The notes below the pieces were generated by a model that saw only the letters and a program-made list of their open reading frames with translations, had not been told where the DNA came from and made no database searches. Shown here piece by piece: positions 9,325-18,256 of a stretch of DNA of 64,000 nucleotides; the first letter of the stretch is position 1, and each line of letters opens with the position of its first letter. This DNA is from Elusimicrobiota bacterium (GTDB lineage Bacteria > Elusimicrobiota > Elusimicrobia > UBA1565 > UBA9628), in NCBI GenBank assembly GCA_016194705.1, contig JACQAZ010000001.1, positions 23,324-87,323 on the forward strand. The letters are read 5' to 3'. Position numbers and translations under genes: made by a program.

Positions 9325-9920
9325 TGCACGACGCGCTCAAAGCCGCGCGCTACCTGCTCAGCGAGACCGATCCCGCTAGGCTTGGCGAGAGCAAGGCCGA
9401 GGTGACCTTCGTCGGACGCTCCAACGTCGGCAAGAGCTCGCTGCTCAACGCCCTCTGCGGCGGCGCGCTCGCCCGTGTGTCGAACACCCCCGGGCGCACG
9501 CGCACGATCAACGTCTTTCTCGCCGGTTCCGACCGCTGGCTCGTCGACCTGCCGGGCTACGGCTTCGCGGGCGGCGACCGGGAGGAGATCGCGGGCTGGA
9601 AATCGATGCTCGAAGGCTACCTGACCGGCCGAGCCGCGATGAAGATGATCTTCCTGCTCGTCGACGCCAAGGTCGGCCCCACCAAGCTCGACCTCATGAT
9701 GGCAAAGTGGCTCGACGCCAAACGCCTGCCGTGGCGCGTGGTGGCGACCAAAGCCGACCAGGTCAAGCCTTCGCGCGGAATCTCCCGCCGCCGCGAAGTC
9801 GCCGAGTCCTTGGGCCTCGCGTCGGAGGACCTCGCCTGGGTCAGCGCGAAAGAAGACGTGGGCATGCGCGAGCTTCGCGGCGAGGTCTCAGCCCTGCTCG
9901 GCCTCGGCCTGGCGGCATAG
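9324..9920 (+). CDS. engB: Ribosome biogenesis GTPase EngB/YsxC
   Basis: A 198-residue TrmE-Era-EngA-EngB-type GTPase needed for large-subunit assembly. G1 is FVGRSNVGKSSLLNAL, the G2 region is NTPGRTRTINVF, G3 is LVDLPGYGFA, G4 is ATKADQVK and G5 is VSAKED. Length and motif order match the YihA/YsxC family. It overlaps the preceding RF-1-domain gene by one base (TGATG), linking ribosome assembly and rescue in one transcript. Confidence 0.95.
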   Translation: MHDALKAARYLLSETDPARLGESKAEVTFVGRSNVGKSSLLNALCGGALARVSNTPGRTRTINVFLAGSDRWLVDLPGYGFAGGDREEIAGWKSMLEGYLTGRAAMKMIFLLVDAKVGPTKLDLMMAKWLDAKRLPWRVVATKADQVKPSRGISRRREVAESLGLASEDLAWVSAKEDVGMRELRGEVSALLGLGLAA

Positions 9921-9957
9921 GTCTTTTGGGCCCCTAACGATTGGGCCTTCCGTACCC

Positions 9958-9986
9958 TTGACCGGTCAAGGGGTCGGGACTACTCT
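9958..9986 (+). promoter_or_regulatory. Sigma70-type promoter TTGACC-17-TACTCT, leaderless
   Basis: TTGACC at 9958-9963 and TACTCT at 9981-9986 are 17 bp apart. The ATG of the papain-like protease follows 6 nt after the -10. No ribosome binding site fits in the remaining space. Confidence 0.55.
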
Positions 9987-9992
9987 AGTCTC

Positions 9993-11045
9993 ATGACCTC
10001 CCAAACCCCTCGCCGCACCGTGCTCGCCGCCGGGCTGTTTCTCGTCAGCGCGGGCTTCGCCCTCGCCGCCGAGCTGCCGGACTTGCGGTTTCAGGACGCG
10101 GGCAAGCAGGATGGTCCGCCGGCGGCTTCCGCCAAGCCGGTCTGGGCGACGACCACCGAGCACCGGGTCGACACCATGACGCAGTTCCCGGACCCAGCGG
10201 AGCGCAGGCAATGCGGCGTGGGCGCCTGCCACGCCTTCAGCTCGATCTCGATCCTGGAGGCCGCCTACTTCCGGGCCCACGGCGAACGCGTCACGCTCTC
10301 GGAGGCCGACGTCTTCGTGCGCCGCACCGTGCTCTCGAAAAGGCTCTACGACGAATTCTGCGCCACGGGCAAGTGCGAGCTCAGCGAGGGCAACGACGTC
10401 GCCGGCGACATCCAATTCGCCCTCGACAACGGCGTCGCCACCAGCCTCAATTACAAGGACTTCTCCGAGCGCTACCTGCGCTACCGCAAGGCCGAGCAGG
10501 CGACGCTCGCCGGCCTCGAGCGCGAGTACCAGAAGATGTCCTGGCTCGAGAAGCTTCTCTACGATCCGCGCGCGCATTGGGCCGAGCTCCAGCAGCAGCC
10601 CCGCGCCAAGAGGATCCTCTCCGACCTGCTGACGGGCCGCGACCCGAAGCTCGACGCCGAGCGCGCGCAGATCAAGAAGAAGCTCGCCGGCTTCAAGCTC
10701 AAGTCGCAGAGCTTCGACTACCTGGGCGAAAAGGCCAAGAGGACTTCGCCCGCGGACTGCGCCAAGAACGCCTCGAAGCAGAAGGCCGCGATCATAGGCG
10801 AGCTCAAGGCCCAGCGGCCGGTCTCGGTCTCGATGAGCCTGGTGGGCTTGAAGGAGTGGCGCTCCGAGAAAGACAAAGACGACGCCAACCACGCCTTCAC
10901 GATCGTCGCCTACCGCGACGAGCCCAAGGAGGGCCTGCGCTTCGAAACGCGCAACTCCTGGGGAGGAGACAACCCCGAGGTTCCCGAGACCAAGCTCTGC
11001 CGGATCTACTCGGTGGTGACCGTGCGCACTCCCGTGGACAAGTAG
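9993..11045 (+). CDS. Exported papain-family (C1) cysteine protease
   Basis: A 350-residue protein with a signal peptide (RRTVLAAGLFLVSAGFALAAE) and a papain-like fold. The nucleophile region reads RQCGVGACHAFSS (Cys79); the canonical QGxCGSCWAF has Trp where this protein has His80. The catalytic His lies in NHAFTIVAY (about His300) and the Asn in RNSWGG (about Asn321), both in standard order. An insertion of ~120 charged helical residues separates Cys and His. Substrate is unknown; an extracytoplasmic protease is inferred. No propeptide is obvious. Confidence 0.8.
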   Translation: MTSQTPRRTVLAAGLFLVSAGFALAAELPDLRFQDAGKQDGPPAASAKPVWATTTEHRVDTMTQFPDPAERRQCGVGACHAFSSISILEAAYFRAHGERVTLSEADVFVRRTVLSKRLYDEFCATGKCELSEGNDVAGDIQFALDNGVATSLNYKDFSERYLRYRKAEQATLAGLEREYQKMSWLEKLLYDPRAHWAELQQQPRAKRILSDLLTGRDPKLDAERAQIKKKLAGFKLKSQSFDYLGEKAKRTSPADCAKNASKQKAAIIGELKAQRPVSVSMSLVGLKEWRSEKDKDDANHAFTIVAYRDEPKEGLRFETRNSWGGDNPEVPETKLCRIYSVVTVRTPVDK

Positions 11046-11095
11046 AGGCTCAAAGCCGGTGCGGCTCCGGCCGCAAATGAGGTATCCTGGGAACG

Positions 11096-12586
11096 ATGAC
11101 GCGCATCAAGCGCATCGCGGCTCGCGCCGCCTTGGCGGCGGTCTCAACCGCATCCTCGCTGCTGCTCGCCGAGTTCTCTTACCGGGCGTACCTGCGGTCC
11201 CATTCATACCGGAGCGGCGTCTTCGAGCTTTACGTCGTCGGCGAGTCGAGCGCCTATGGCCGTCCCTACGGGCCAGAGCTCGCCTTCCCTGAGCTCGTCC
11301 GGCAGATGTTCGACGGGCGCCTGGCGGGCCGGCCCATCGTCGTCCACAACCTCGCCCGTCCGGGAGACACGCTCTACCCGCAAACGGTCCCCCTGCTCCG
11401 AGCCCTGCGCGTTCGCAATCGCTCCGAGCCCGCGGCCGTGCTGGTCTACTCGGGGCACAACGAGTATTTCCAGCGGCCCGGCGAGGCCTCACCGGCCGCG
11501 CGGGCCTACAATGCCCTCAAGCTGCCGGTTGCGCGTTGGTCGCTTCTCGCGGCCGACCTGCTCTGCGCCGTCGAGCGCCGGTTCGCCCTCCGGGGCGTGC
11601 GCGATTTTGCCACCTACGAGTACCATCTGCGCCGGCTCATCGAGGAAAGCCGGCGCGCAGGAGCCGTCCCGATCCTATCGACGGTGATCGGCAACACCGC
11701 CGGGATCGAGCCCAACGTCATTTGCGAGCCCGGGGCCGGATGCGCCTCGGTGCGCGCGGCGGCGCGGCGGGGTCTCGCCCTCGAGAAGGCGGGCCGCTTC
11801 GAGGCGGCGCTGCGGGCGTACCGCGAGGATCTCGGCGAGGACGACCGGAGGAGGGCCCTGCTCGAATACCTCAGCGCCCGCTGCCGCTGGGCCCAGGGGC
11901 GCACGGCCGAGGCGCACGAGTTGTTTTGGAGCGCCGTCGACGACGATCCAGGGGGGCGCTTCGGCCGCGCCTCGCGCGGCCTCAATGGGGAGCTCAAGGC
12001 GGCGGCGAGCCGGCTCGGCGTCCCGCTGGTCGACGCCGTCGCGCTGTTCGAGAGCCGCTCGCCCGGAGGGACGGTCGGAAGCGAGCTCATGAGCGACGGG
12101 CAGCACCCGAATCTGCGCGGGAATCTGCTGCTGGCCGAGGGCTTCTCGCAGGCGCTCGCGCGCGCCTTCGGCGAGCGGACCAAGCGGACCGTGACTCCCG
12201 CGGCGGCCCTGCGCGCGGCGTCCTACGGCCCCGAGCGGCAGGCGGCGGCCTTGCTGGAAAGCGGCCGCTGGCTGCTGATGGTCTCTCTCGACCATCCCCT
12301 GCCCGCCGGCCGGCTCGCGCTGGCGCTGAGCCGCTTCCAGCGAGCCGTCGAACTGCAGCCCGCTGCCGTCGAGCCCCGGCTCGGCCTCGGCTTGACGGCG
12401 GCTGCGCTGCGGTCGGAGTCCTTCGACGAAGCTCGGTGGGGCGCCGACGTGCGTCGCCTGCTCATGCCCGAGGGCTGCGCGAGGCCCGAGGACCTCGCAG
12501 CGATCATCGGTCGAATGGAACGCGCGGGAGTCGACGCCTCATCGCGCAGAGCCCTCGAGCGCGCGCCCGAGGGCCGCTGCCGGTAG
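11096..12586 (+). CDS. SGNH/GDSL-type hydrolase with TPR-like tail
   Basis: A 496-residue protein with an N-terminal hydrophobic anchor or signal. The SGNH blocks are recognisable: VVGESSAYGRP (block I Ser), NLARPGD (Gly), VYSGHNEYF (Asn) and a late MSDGQHPNLRG (Asp and His). The family includes esterases and O-acetyl transferases or esterases acting on surface glycans. The region between blocks III and V (about 220-290) and the C-terminus are helical and TPR-like. TATCCT ends 7 nt before the ATG. Substrate cannot be named. Confidence 0.7.
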   Translation: MTRIKRIAARAALAAVSTASSLLLAEFSYRAYLRSHSYRSGVFELYVVGESSAYGRPYGPELAFPELVRQMFDGRLAGRPIVVHNLARPGDTLYPQTVPLLRALRVRNRSEPAAVLVYSGHNEYFQRPGEASPAARAYNALKLPVARWSLLAADLLCAVERRFALRGVRDFATYEYHLRRLIEESRRAGAVPILSTVIGNTAGIEPNVICEPGAGCASVRAAARRGLALEKAGRFEAALRAYREDLGEDDRRRALLEYLSARCRWAQGRTAEAHELFWSAVDDDPGGRFGRASRGLNGELKAAASRLGVPLVDAVALFESRSPGGTVGSELMSDGQHPNLRGNLLLAEGFSQALARAFGERTKRTVTPAAALRAASYGPERQAAALLESGRWLLMVSLDHPLPAGRLALALSRFQRAVELQPAAVEPRLGLGLTAAALRSESFDEARWGADVRRLLMPEGCARPEDLAAIIGRMERAGVDASSRRALERAPEGRCR

Positions 12587-12740
12587 ATTCCGCATTCTAG
12601 AGTCTCGCCCCCGAACCGCGGCGCGTCAAATCGCCGCATCAAGATTCCTGCGCCGCGATCAGGACCAATGACTGCCCCGAAAGGGCCAAAGGGCCGGCAT
12701 CGGCGTCTAGGGTTTATTTCTATGATCGCTTGCGTTCTCA

Positions 12741-12759
12741 CGCCGAGACCGTCTCGGCG
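12741..12759. promoter_or_regulatory. 9-bp inverted repeat upstream of orphan secreted gene
   Basis: CGCCGAGAC-C-GTCTCGGCG is a perfect 9-bp inverted repeat with a one-base centre, 23 bp before the ATG at 12783. It could be an operator or a leader hairpin; the gene that follows has a real leader with a Shine-Dalgarno. Confidence 0.4.
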
Positions 12760-12782
12760 AATCCGCGTTCCGGAGGAAATGA

Positions 12783-13373
12783 ATGACGAAAAATACCGTA
12801 GTCGTGCTGAGCCTCGCGCTCTTGTGCGGGCCGGCCTTTGCCGCAGAGCAGCCGGTGATGGGCTTGTTGATGCAGGATGCCGCAGTGTCCGAACTGCCCG
12901 ATGTCGCTCCGGCAGCGGCCAAGGCCGTCGCCAACCCCGACCCCGCCGCACTGAAGTCCACCTTCGCCTGCACGATGGACGTCCAGTACACGGAGAAGCT
13001 GGTCGGCTTGGTGGTCTACCGCAAGAAGATCAATGGGACCGCCGTCGTGCACTGTCCGGGAAACCGGCCGGTGGAGCTCTCGCTGGAAGGGCGCGGCGTG
13101 GCCTTAGGCATCGGCATCCCGAACAACGGCCTGTTCCACTCGATCGGCACGGGCTTCGCGGGAAACCTCCAGATCAGGGTCCCGTTCCCGTTCGTCCCGA
13201 AGAACTTCGAGGGCGAGTACTTGAATGTCGGCGGCTCGACTCCGATCGGCGGAGTCGCGGTCTCACCTTGGACCAACACCGACGGGTCGGCCAACGTGAC
13301 GATCTATCTGCCGACGAATGTCAACGCGTCCTTCAACGCCAGCCTCACGTCGCTGACCTTCAAGCTGAGGTAG
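12783..13373 (+). CDS. Orphan secreted protein
   Basis: 196 residues that I do not recognise. A signal peptide (NTVVVLSLALLCGPAFAAEQ) precedes a ~150-residue beta-rich domain containing two cysteines (TFACTM and VVHCPG) that could form a disulfide. It is rich in Gly, Asn and Pro with alternating hydrophobics (GRGVALGIGIPNNGLF). GGAGG lies 6 nt before the ATG, so this gene, unlike many neighbours, uses a Shine-Dalgarno. It stands alone and is closed by a strong terminator. A periplasmic or surface location is inferred. Confidence 0.7.
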   Translation: MTKNTVVVLSLALLCGPAFAAEQPVMGLLMQDAAVSELPDVAPAAAKAVANPDPAALKSTFACTMDVQYTEKLVGLVVYRKKINGTAVVHCPGNRPVELSLEGRGVALGIGIPNNGLFHSIGTGFAGNLQIRVPFPFVPKNFEGEYLNVGGSTPIGGVAVSPWTNTDGSANVTIYLPTNVNASFNASLTSLTFKLR

Positions 13374-13404
13374 GGTCGCCCGTAAACGACGCTTAAGCAA
13401 GACG

Positions 13405-13446
13405 CCCCCCGCCGGCGCTCAGCAGCGAGTCCCGGCGGGGGGTTTT
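13405..13446 (+). terminator. Intrinsic terminator
   Basis: An 11-bp GC stem, CCCCCCGCCGG paired with CCGGCGGGGGG, followed by TTTT. It lies between the convergent genes ending at 13373 and 13452 and could serve both. Confidence 0.85.
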
Positions 13447-13451
13447 GCCTG

Positions 13452-13889
13452 CTAAGGACCGATTTTGTAGGTGAGGACGACGTTACGCCCCGTGAATCCG
13501 ACGTGGTCGATGATCCCGTCGGGCAGGACGAGCCCGACGCGGCCCGCCAAGTCCTTGATGTTGATGGTCACGCGCCCCCCTCGGGCGGCGCCGACGGGCG
13601 ACGGCGCCGTTGACTCGACGGGCGGCAATTCTGAGCGGCGCGATTGCTCGGCCGCCGCCTCGCGGTCGATCCGCATCGCAACGCTAAAATCGAGCTGAGC
13701 CGGGCAATCCGGGTCCTTCGGCGGCGCGGCTCCGAAATCGGTCGAATGCTCCTGCATGCGCTTGATCGCCGCGTCGATGCAGTATTGCTTCTGGACCTGC
13801 GGGTCGACCTTCCAGTCTTTCGTGTGGTTCGATCGCGGCGCGGCCATGGCCGGCGCGAGCAGCGCGACGAAGGCCGCGGCGATCATCAT
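13452..13889 (-). CDS. Small secreted protein, unknown
   Basis: About 145 residues after choosing ATG 13889. The track ORF runs upstream to 14249, but that part is the shadow of the neighbouring gene. A signal peptide (MIAAAFVALLAPAMAAPRS) precedes a helical segment with two cysteines (QKQYCIDAA, DPDCPAQ), a Pro/Ala linker and a C-terminal beta segment (GRVTINIKDLAGRVGLVLPDG). I do not recognise the family. The CATTCT -10 candidate 6 nt before the ATG is weak. It is convergent with the orphan at 12783. Confidence 0.6.
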   Translation of the reverse strand: MMIAAAFVALLAPAMAAPRSNHTKDWKVDPQVQKQYCIDAAIKRMQEHSTDFGAAPPKDPDCPAQLDFSVAMRIDREAAAEQSRRSELPPVESTAPSPVGAARGGRVTINIKDLAGRVGLVLPDGIIDHVGFTGRNVVLTYKIGP

Positions 13890-13936
13890 CACATAAGAAT
13901 GGCAGGGCTTCGAGCGGCCCGCATGGGTCTTTGGGC

Positions 13937-14836
13937 CTAGAGCGCCCCGTTTCTTCGCGCGCGATGGATCACGCACTTGCCGTCGACCTTCTTGTGAAAG
14001 AACAGTTCCCGAAGGTCCGTCGAGACCGTGGGAGCCTCGACGAAGCCCGTCAAGGCGCGAAGGACTCGAGGCTCGCCGAACGGCAGGCCCTGCGCGGGAC
14101 GCGTCGCGACCATGATGCGCATGCCCCCGGGGATGCTCGCCCGGGTGAAGTAGAGCTCGAGGCCGTCGGGTGAGATCGCGGGCGCGTACTCCAGCGCCCT
14201 CGTGTTGACGTTCTTCATGATGACGGCGCTGTCGGGCGCGACCTTCCAAGCGCCGTCCTTGAGGCGGGCGACAAGGAGGTCGGAGCCGATCGGGGGCAGC
14301 GGCAGCGGGGGGAGGAAGACCGCGCGCGAGATGTAGAGCGTCCCGCCGTCCGGGCTGACGCCGACGTCCATGTTGATCGCCCCCAGACGGCGGGGCCAGA
14401 TCTCGCCCGGCGCCGGACGGACGCCGGCGACGCGCTTGCCGTCGAAGTCTCCGGTGAAGGTCGACTTCAAGGTCCGGAGGTACTCCCTTGCCGAGGTAAA
14501 GAAGAAGTGTCCCGCCGCGTCCATGCTGGGAACTGCGTCGAGCTCCTTGGAGTTGGCTCCCGGCAGTTCGCCGAGATATTTGAACGAGAGCGGGCCGGTG
14601 CGCTCGGCGAAGTGCAGATTGGTGTCCACCTTGGGCTCGTTGGAGTTGTTGAAGAACAAGAAGCGCCCGTCCGGCGAGAGGAAAGGCTCCATGGCGACGC
14701 CGTCATAGCCCGCAATCTCGACCGGCTCCGGCTCGACGTACAAGTCGCTTTCGGGCTCGCGCTCGAGGCGGATGGGCAGGATGAGCGCGGCGAGGATCGC
14801 GACGAGGGCGGCGGCGCCGAGGAGCTTCTTGAGCAA
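13937..14836 (-). CDS. PD40/TolB-like beta-propeller protein, membrane-anchored
   Basis: About 299 residues starting from TTG 14836, just after the stop of the peptidase gene. A single N-terminal membrane helix (KKLLGAAALVAILAALILPI) leads into repeated PD40-type strands: EPFLSPDGRFLFFNN, VGVSPDGGTLYIS, PAISPDGLELYFT and PTVSTDLRELFFH. These repeats build beta-propellers seen in TolB and in peptidase N-domains. The track start at 15055 would overlap the peptidase by 200 bp and is rejected. It is co-transcribed with the S9 peptidase, which has its own propeller, so a shared substrate is plausible. Confidence 0.7.
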   Translation of the reverse strand: MLKKLLGAAALVAILAALILPIRLEREPESDLYVEPEPVEIAGYDGVAMEPFLSPDGRFLFFNNSNEPKVDTNLHFAERTGPLSFKYLGELPGANSKELDAVPSMDAAGHFFFTSAREYLRTLKSTFTGDFDGKRVAGVRPAPGEIWPRRLGAINMDVGVSPDGGTLYISRAVFLPPLPLPPIGSDLLVARLKDGAWKVAPDSAVIMKNVNTRALEYAPAISPDGLELYFTRASIPGGMRIMVATRPAQGLPFGEPRVLRALTGFVEAPTVSTDLRELFFHKKVDGKCVIHRARRNGAL

Positions 14837-14846
14837 GTCGGCCCGC

Positions 14847-17336
14847 CTAAAGCTTCGCGGCCTTCGGCGGCGCGTTCTTGACCCAGCGGTCGAACCAGGA
14901 GAGCATCTCATGGAGGACGTGCTCGTTCGACTCGATGGACTGATACCAGTGGGACTCGGAGGGCAGCATGACGAGGCGCACGACGCCGCCGTTGCCGCGT
15001 ATGGCCTCGAAGAACTGCTCGGACTGCAGAGAGACGGTGCCGGGATTGGCATCATCCTCGCCGTGGATGAGCAGCAGCGGGGCCTTCATTTCGTTGGCGT
15101 GAAAGAACGGCGAGACCTTCGTGTACACCTCGGGCGCCTCCCAGAGCGTGCGCCGCTCGTTCTGGAAGCCGAAGGCCGTCTTGAGGGTGCGGTTGTAGGC
15201 GCCGCTGCGCGCGATGCCGGCCCGGAAGAGCTCAGTGTGAGCGACCAGGTTGGCCGTCATGAGCCCGCCGTGGCTGTGGCCCATGACGCCGATGCGGTCG
15301 CGGTCGACGACGCCCAGCGAAACGGCCTTATCCACCGCGGCCTGGGCTCCCGCCACGAGCTGCTCCATGTACGTGTCGTAGATCTTGTTGGCGTCGCCCA
15401 CCACCGGCATCAGCGGGTTGTCGATCACCGCGTAGCCCTGGAGCAGGAAGTAGAGATGGTCCCGGTAGCCGAAGGTCGTGAAGCGCTGGGTCGAGCCTTT
15501 GACTTGGCCCGCCATCTTGGGGTCGGTGTAGTCCAAGGGATAGGCGTAGAGCACCGCCGGCAGGCGCGTTCCTTCCTTGTAGTGCGGCGGCAGGTAGAGC
15601 GTGAAGGACAGGTCGATGCCGTCCTTGCGCTTGTAGCTCACGAGGCGCTTGGCGATGAGCCTCAGCTCCGGAGTCGGGTCCGCCATGAGGGTGATCGGCT
15701 TGGCTGATGAGGTCCAGACGGCCTCGTCCTCGGCAGCGGGGATCTGCTTGTCCGGCACGCGCAGGACGTAGTTCGGGAAGTCCTTGGGCGTCTCGCGGCG
15801 CGTGATGAAGCGCCGCGCGCGGACGTCCGACCAAGCGACGAAGCGCTCGTAGGCCGTCTTCTCGCAGCGAAACAGGCGCTCGGTCTTGAGCGTCTTTAGG
15901 TCCAACCGGTCGAGGAAGGGCCGGTCTCCGTCGACGGAGGCGCCGGTGCCGCTCAAAAACACCGAGTCGCCGTCCTGCTCCATGACGTGAAACCCGTTGG
16001 GCAGGGCGCGGAGCACGGGATAGCCCGGGAACTTGTACGACTCGTCGCTGCTCATGTCCCAAACCACGCGCGCGGGGGACTTGAGATCGTCGAAATCGAC
16101 GGCCAAGGTCTTGGTCCAATGCTTGATGAGATCGATCTCAGTCACGAAGGCGAGCCCGCCCTTCTCTCCCCATGTGATGCCGTCGAAGCGCATCTCGGTG
16201 CGCAGGGCCTCGGCCGGAGCGCCCTTGAACGGGGCCTTGAGCGTCATGAGGCGATCGCGATGCGGGACCTGAATCTTCCAATCGCCGCCGTCTTGCGCCT
16301 CGGCCCAGAGCAAAGTGGCGGGCTCGGTCGCGCGCCATCGAAACTCGCGGGGGCCGGTGCGCACGCCCCAGATCGGCACGGCGTCGGCCAGCGGCAGCGT
16401 GGCGAGCTTGTGCGCCAGCCGCCCTTCGGAGTCCCACAGCTCGATGGCCGTGGGGAAATGGTCGTGCGTCGTCAGGTACGAGTAGGGCCGCTGGACTTTT
16501 CCGACCAGGATGTAGCGCCCGTCGGGGGAAGGGTCGATCTGCTCGTAGAGCGCCGGCTGGCCCAGGGGCTTGAGGCTCCCGGTGCCCGCGTCCACGAGCA
16601 TGAGCTGGGAGGCCGCGTAGTAGTCGAAGAGCTCCTCGTCGTGGACGTTCTTGAGCACGTCGCGGACCTCGTACGTGCTGCTCGCCCCCTTGCCGCCCAT
16701 GGACTCCTGGATGTGAGGGCCCTTGGGCGCCGACGGCTCGGTCGGAGCCGGGCCTTGCCCCTCGGGCACCGTCTTGACGATCAGCGTCTTCTGGTCCGGC
16801 ATCCACTGCAGCGAATCGCCCAACATAGGGTTCAACCGCACGCCCTCGACTTTTCGCACAGAATCCGAGCCGACCGCGCCCAGCCAGAGCTCGATGGCCT
16901 CGGCCGTGATGTTCGTGAAGGCGTAGCGCCTGCCGTCCGCGCTCCAGACCGGCAGGCCGACTTTGGCTCCCGCGGGCAGCGCCACGGACGTGCGCGCGCC
17001 GCCCGGCAAGCTCACCAGCGTGAAGGCGCTCCAATAGTCCTGGCCGCTGCCGTACGGGCCGTGGACGGTGCGGTTGCGCGGCACGACGCGCACGCCCGCC
17101 AAGCCCAGCGCGGGCAGAGCGATGTGGGAGATCGGCGGAAAGCTGACGGGAGCGGCCAGGATCATCGCGTCGTGCGTCGGGTTGAGCGACGCGTCGGGCG
17201 GCAGCGGCGCGTGCAGCACCTCGAGCACGGCCTTCGGGGGCTTCTGGTAGGAGGTCTCCTCGGCCAAGAGGCGTCCGGCTCCCGGGCCCGCGGCCAGGCA
17301 CAGCATGAGAACTGCGGCGAAAGCGTGACGGATCAT
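14847..17336 (-). CDS. Exported prolyl-oligopeptidase-family (S9) serine peptidase
   Basis: 829 residues from ATG 17336, which has GGGAGG 6 nt upstream and TATCAT further up. A signal peptide (FAAVLMLCLAAGPGAG) is followed by an N-terminal beta-propeller-like region and a C-terminal alpha/beta hydrolase. The catalytic triad is Ser688 in GVMGHSHGGLM, Asp761 or 762 in LIHGEDDANPG, and His796 in PSESHWYQS. The GHSxGG context and domain order resemble the S9D glutamyl-peptidase-like group. It is expected to cleave peptides in the periplasm. The downstream propeller gene starts 10 bp after its stop. Confidence 0.88.
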   Translation of the reverse strand: MIRHAFAAVLMLCLAAGPGAGRLLAEETSYQKPPKAVLEVLHAPLPPDASLNPTHDAMILAAPVSFPPISHIALPALGLAGVRVVPRNRTVHGPYGSGQDYWSAFTLVSLPGGARTSVALPAGAKVGLPVWSADGRRYAFTNITAEAIELWLGAVGSDSVRKVEGVRLNPMLGDSLQWMPDQKTLIVKTVPEGQGPAPTEPSAPKGPHIQESMGGKGASSTYEVRDVLKNVHDEELFDYYAASQLMLVDAGTGSLKPLGQPALYEQIDPSPDGRYILVGKVQRPYSYLTTHDHFPTAIELWDSEGRLAHKLATLPLADAVPIWGVRTGPREFRWRATEPATLLWAEAQDGGDWKIQVPHRDRLMTLKAPFKGAPAEALRTEMRFDGITWGEKGGLAFVTEIDLIKHWTKTLAVDFDDLKSPARVVWDMSSDESYKFPGYPVLRALPNGFHVMEQDGDSVFLSGTGASVDGDRPFLDRLDLKTLKTERLFRCEKTAYERFVAWSDVRARRFITRRETPKDFPNYVLRVPDKQIPAAEDEAVWTSSAKPITLMADPTPELRLIAKRLVSYKRKDGIDLSFTLYLPPHYKEGTRLPAVLYAYPLDYTDPKMAGQVKGSTQRFTTFGYRDHLYFLLQGYAVIDNPLMPVVGDANKIYDTYMEQLVAGAQAAVDKAVSLGVVDRDRIGVMGHSHGGLMTANLVAHTELFRAGIARSGAYNRTLKTAFGFQNERRTLWEAPEVYTKVSPFFHANEMKAPLLLIHGEDDANPGTVSLQSEQFFEAIRGNGGVVRLVMLPSESHWYQSIESNEHVLHEMLSWFDRWVKNAPPKAAKL

Positions 17337-17418
17337 GGACGGCCTCCCGCGCTCGTGGGCGCTGAAAAATGATAGCAAACCGCGGCGCGTCAAGCCCGTT
17401 TCACGCTATAATCGGGGA

Positions 17419-18132
17419 GTGAGCGCCCCCGAGATCGACGAGGGAGACGCCGGGGACCGGCGCTACTACCGGCGCCTGTTCAACTACGGCTTCATCTGGA
17501 ATCTGGCGCACGCCCCGCGCCGGCGCATGTTCGAGACGTTCATGGCCGAGCTCAAGCCCCGGGCTTCGGAGACGGTGCTCGATCTGGGCGCCTCGAACCT
17601 GTCCGAACCGCTCGAGAACATGTTCGAGGTCTACTATCCGCACGCATCCAAGATCACCGCGGTGGGGCAGGAGGACTGCTCGTTCCTCGAGCGGCGCTAT
17701 CCGGGCCTGCGCTTCGTCAAGGTCGAGGCGCATGGACCCTTGCCGTTCAAAGACGGGGAATTCGACATCGGCTTCTCGAGCGCGACCATCGAACATGTCG
17801 GCTCGCGCCGGCAGCAGGGGCTGTTTCTCTCCGAGCTTCTCCGGGTCAGCAAGCGCGCCGTCTTTCTGACGACCCCCAACCGCTATTTTCCCGTCGAGCT
17901 GCACACGCGCCTGCCTCTGGTGCACAGGCTGCCCCCGGCCGTGTTCCGCTCCATTCTGAGGCGGCTCGGCTTTTCGTTCTACGCCGAGGAGGCTAATTTG
18001 AACCTGGTCTCGCGCGCCGAGCTCAAGGGCTTGCTGCCTGCGGCCAAGTTCAAGCGCGCCGAACTGCGCACCTGCTCGTTCTTCGGCCTTCCCAGCAACC
18101 TGATTCTCATCGTCGAGAAAACCACCTCGTAA
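17419..18132 (+). CDS. SAM-dependent class I methyltransferase
   Basis: 237 residues from GTG 17419. The Rossmann motif I is TVLDLGASNLSEPLEN, motif II contains ITAVGQED, and motif IV lies at FDIGFSSATIEHVGSRRQQGLF, typical of Methyltransf_11-like enzymes. The FLTTPNRYFPVELHTRLPL segment is frequent in methyltransferases near lipid or polysaccharide genes. TATAAT ends 6 nt before the GTG, predicting a leaderless mRNA. The substrate is unknown. It is divergent from the S9 peptidase. Confidence 0.85.
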   Translation: MSAPEIDEGDAGDRRYYRRLFNYGFIWNLAHAPRRRMFETFMAELKPRASETVLDLGASNLSEPLENMFEVYYPHASKITAVGQEDCSFLERRYPGLRFVKVEAHGPLPFKDGEFDIGFSSATIEHVGSRRQQGLFLSELLRVSKRAVFLTTPNRYFPVELHTRLPLVHRLPPAVFRSILRRLGFSFYAEEANLNLVSRAELKGLLPAAKFKRAELRTCSFFGLPSNLILIVEKTTS

Positions 18133-18256
18133 TTGGTCATGCCGCGCATGAACGGGATCCGCGCTCCATTGATGCGTCGCGATACGGACCAAAGCCTGGC
18201 CCCGCCTGGATCAAGAGACACGCGCCATCCGCGGCTTTGCGGCTTACACTCCCAAT

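Noticed and set aside
13890-14249. N-terminal extension of the small secreted protein ORF
   Set aside because: It overlaps the 3' end of the beta-propeller gene and precedes a clean signal peptide at 13889.
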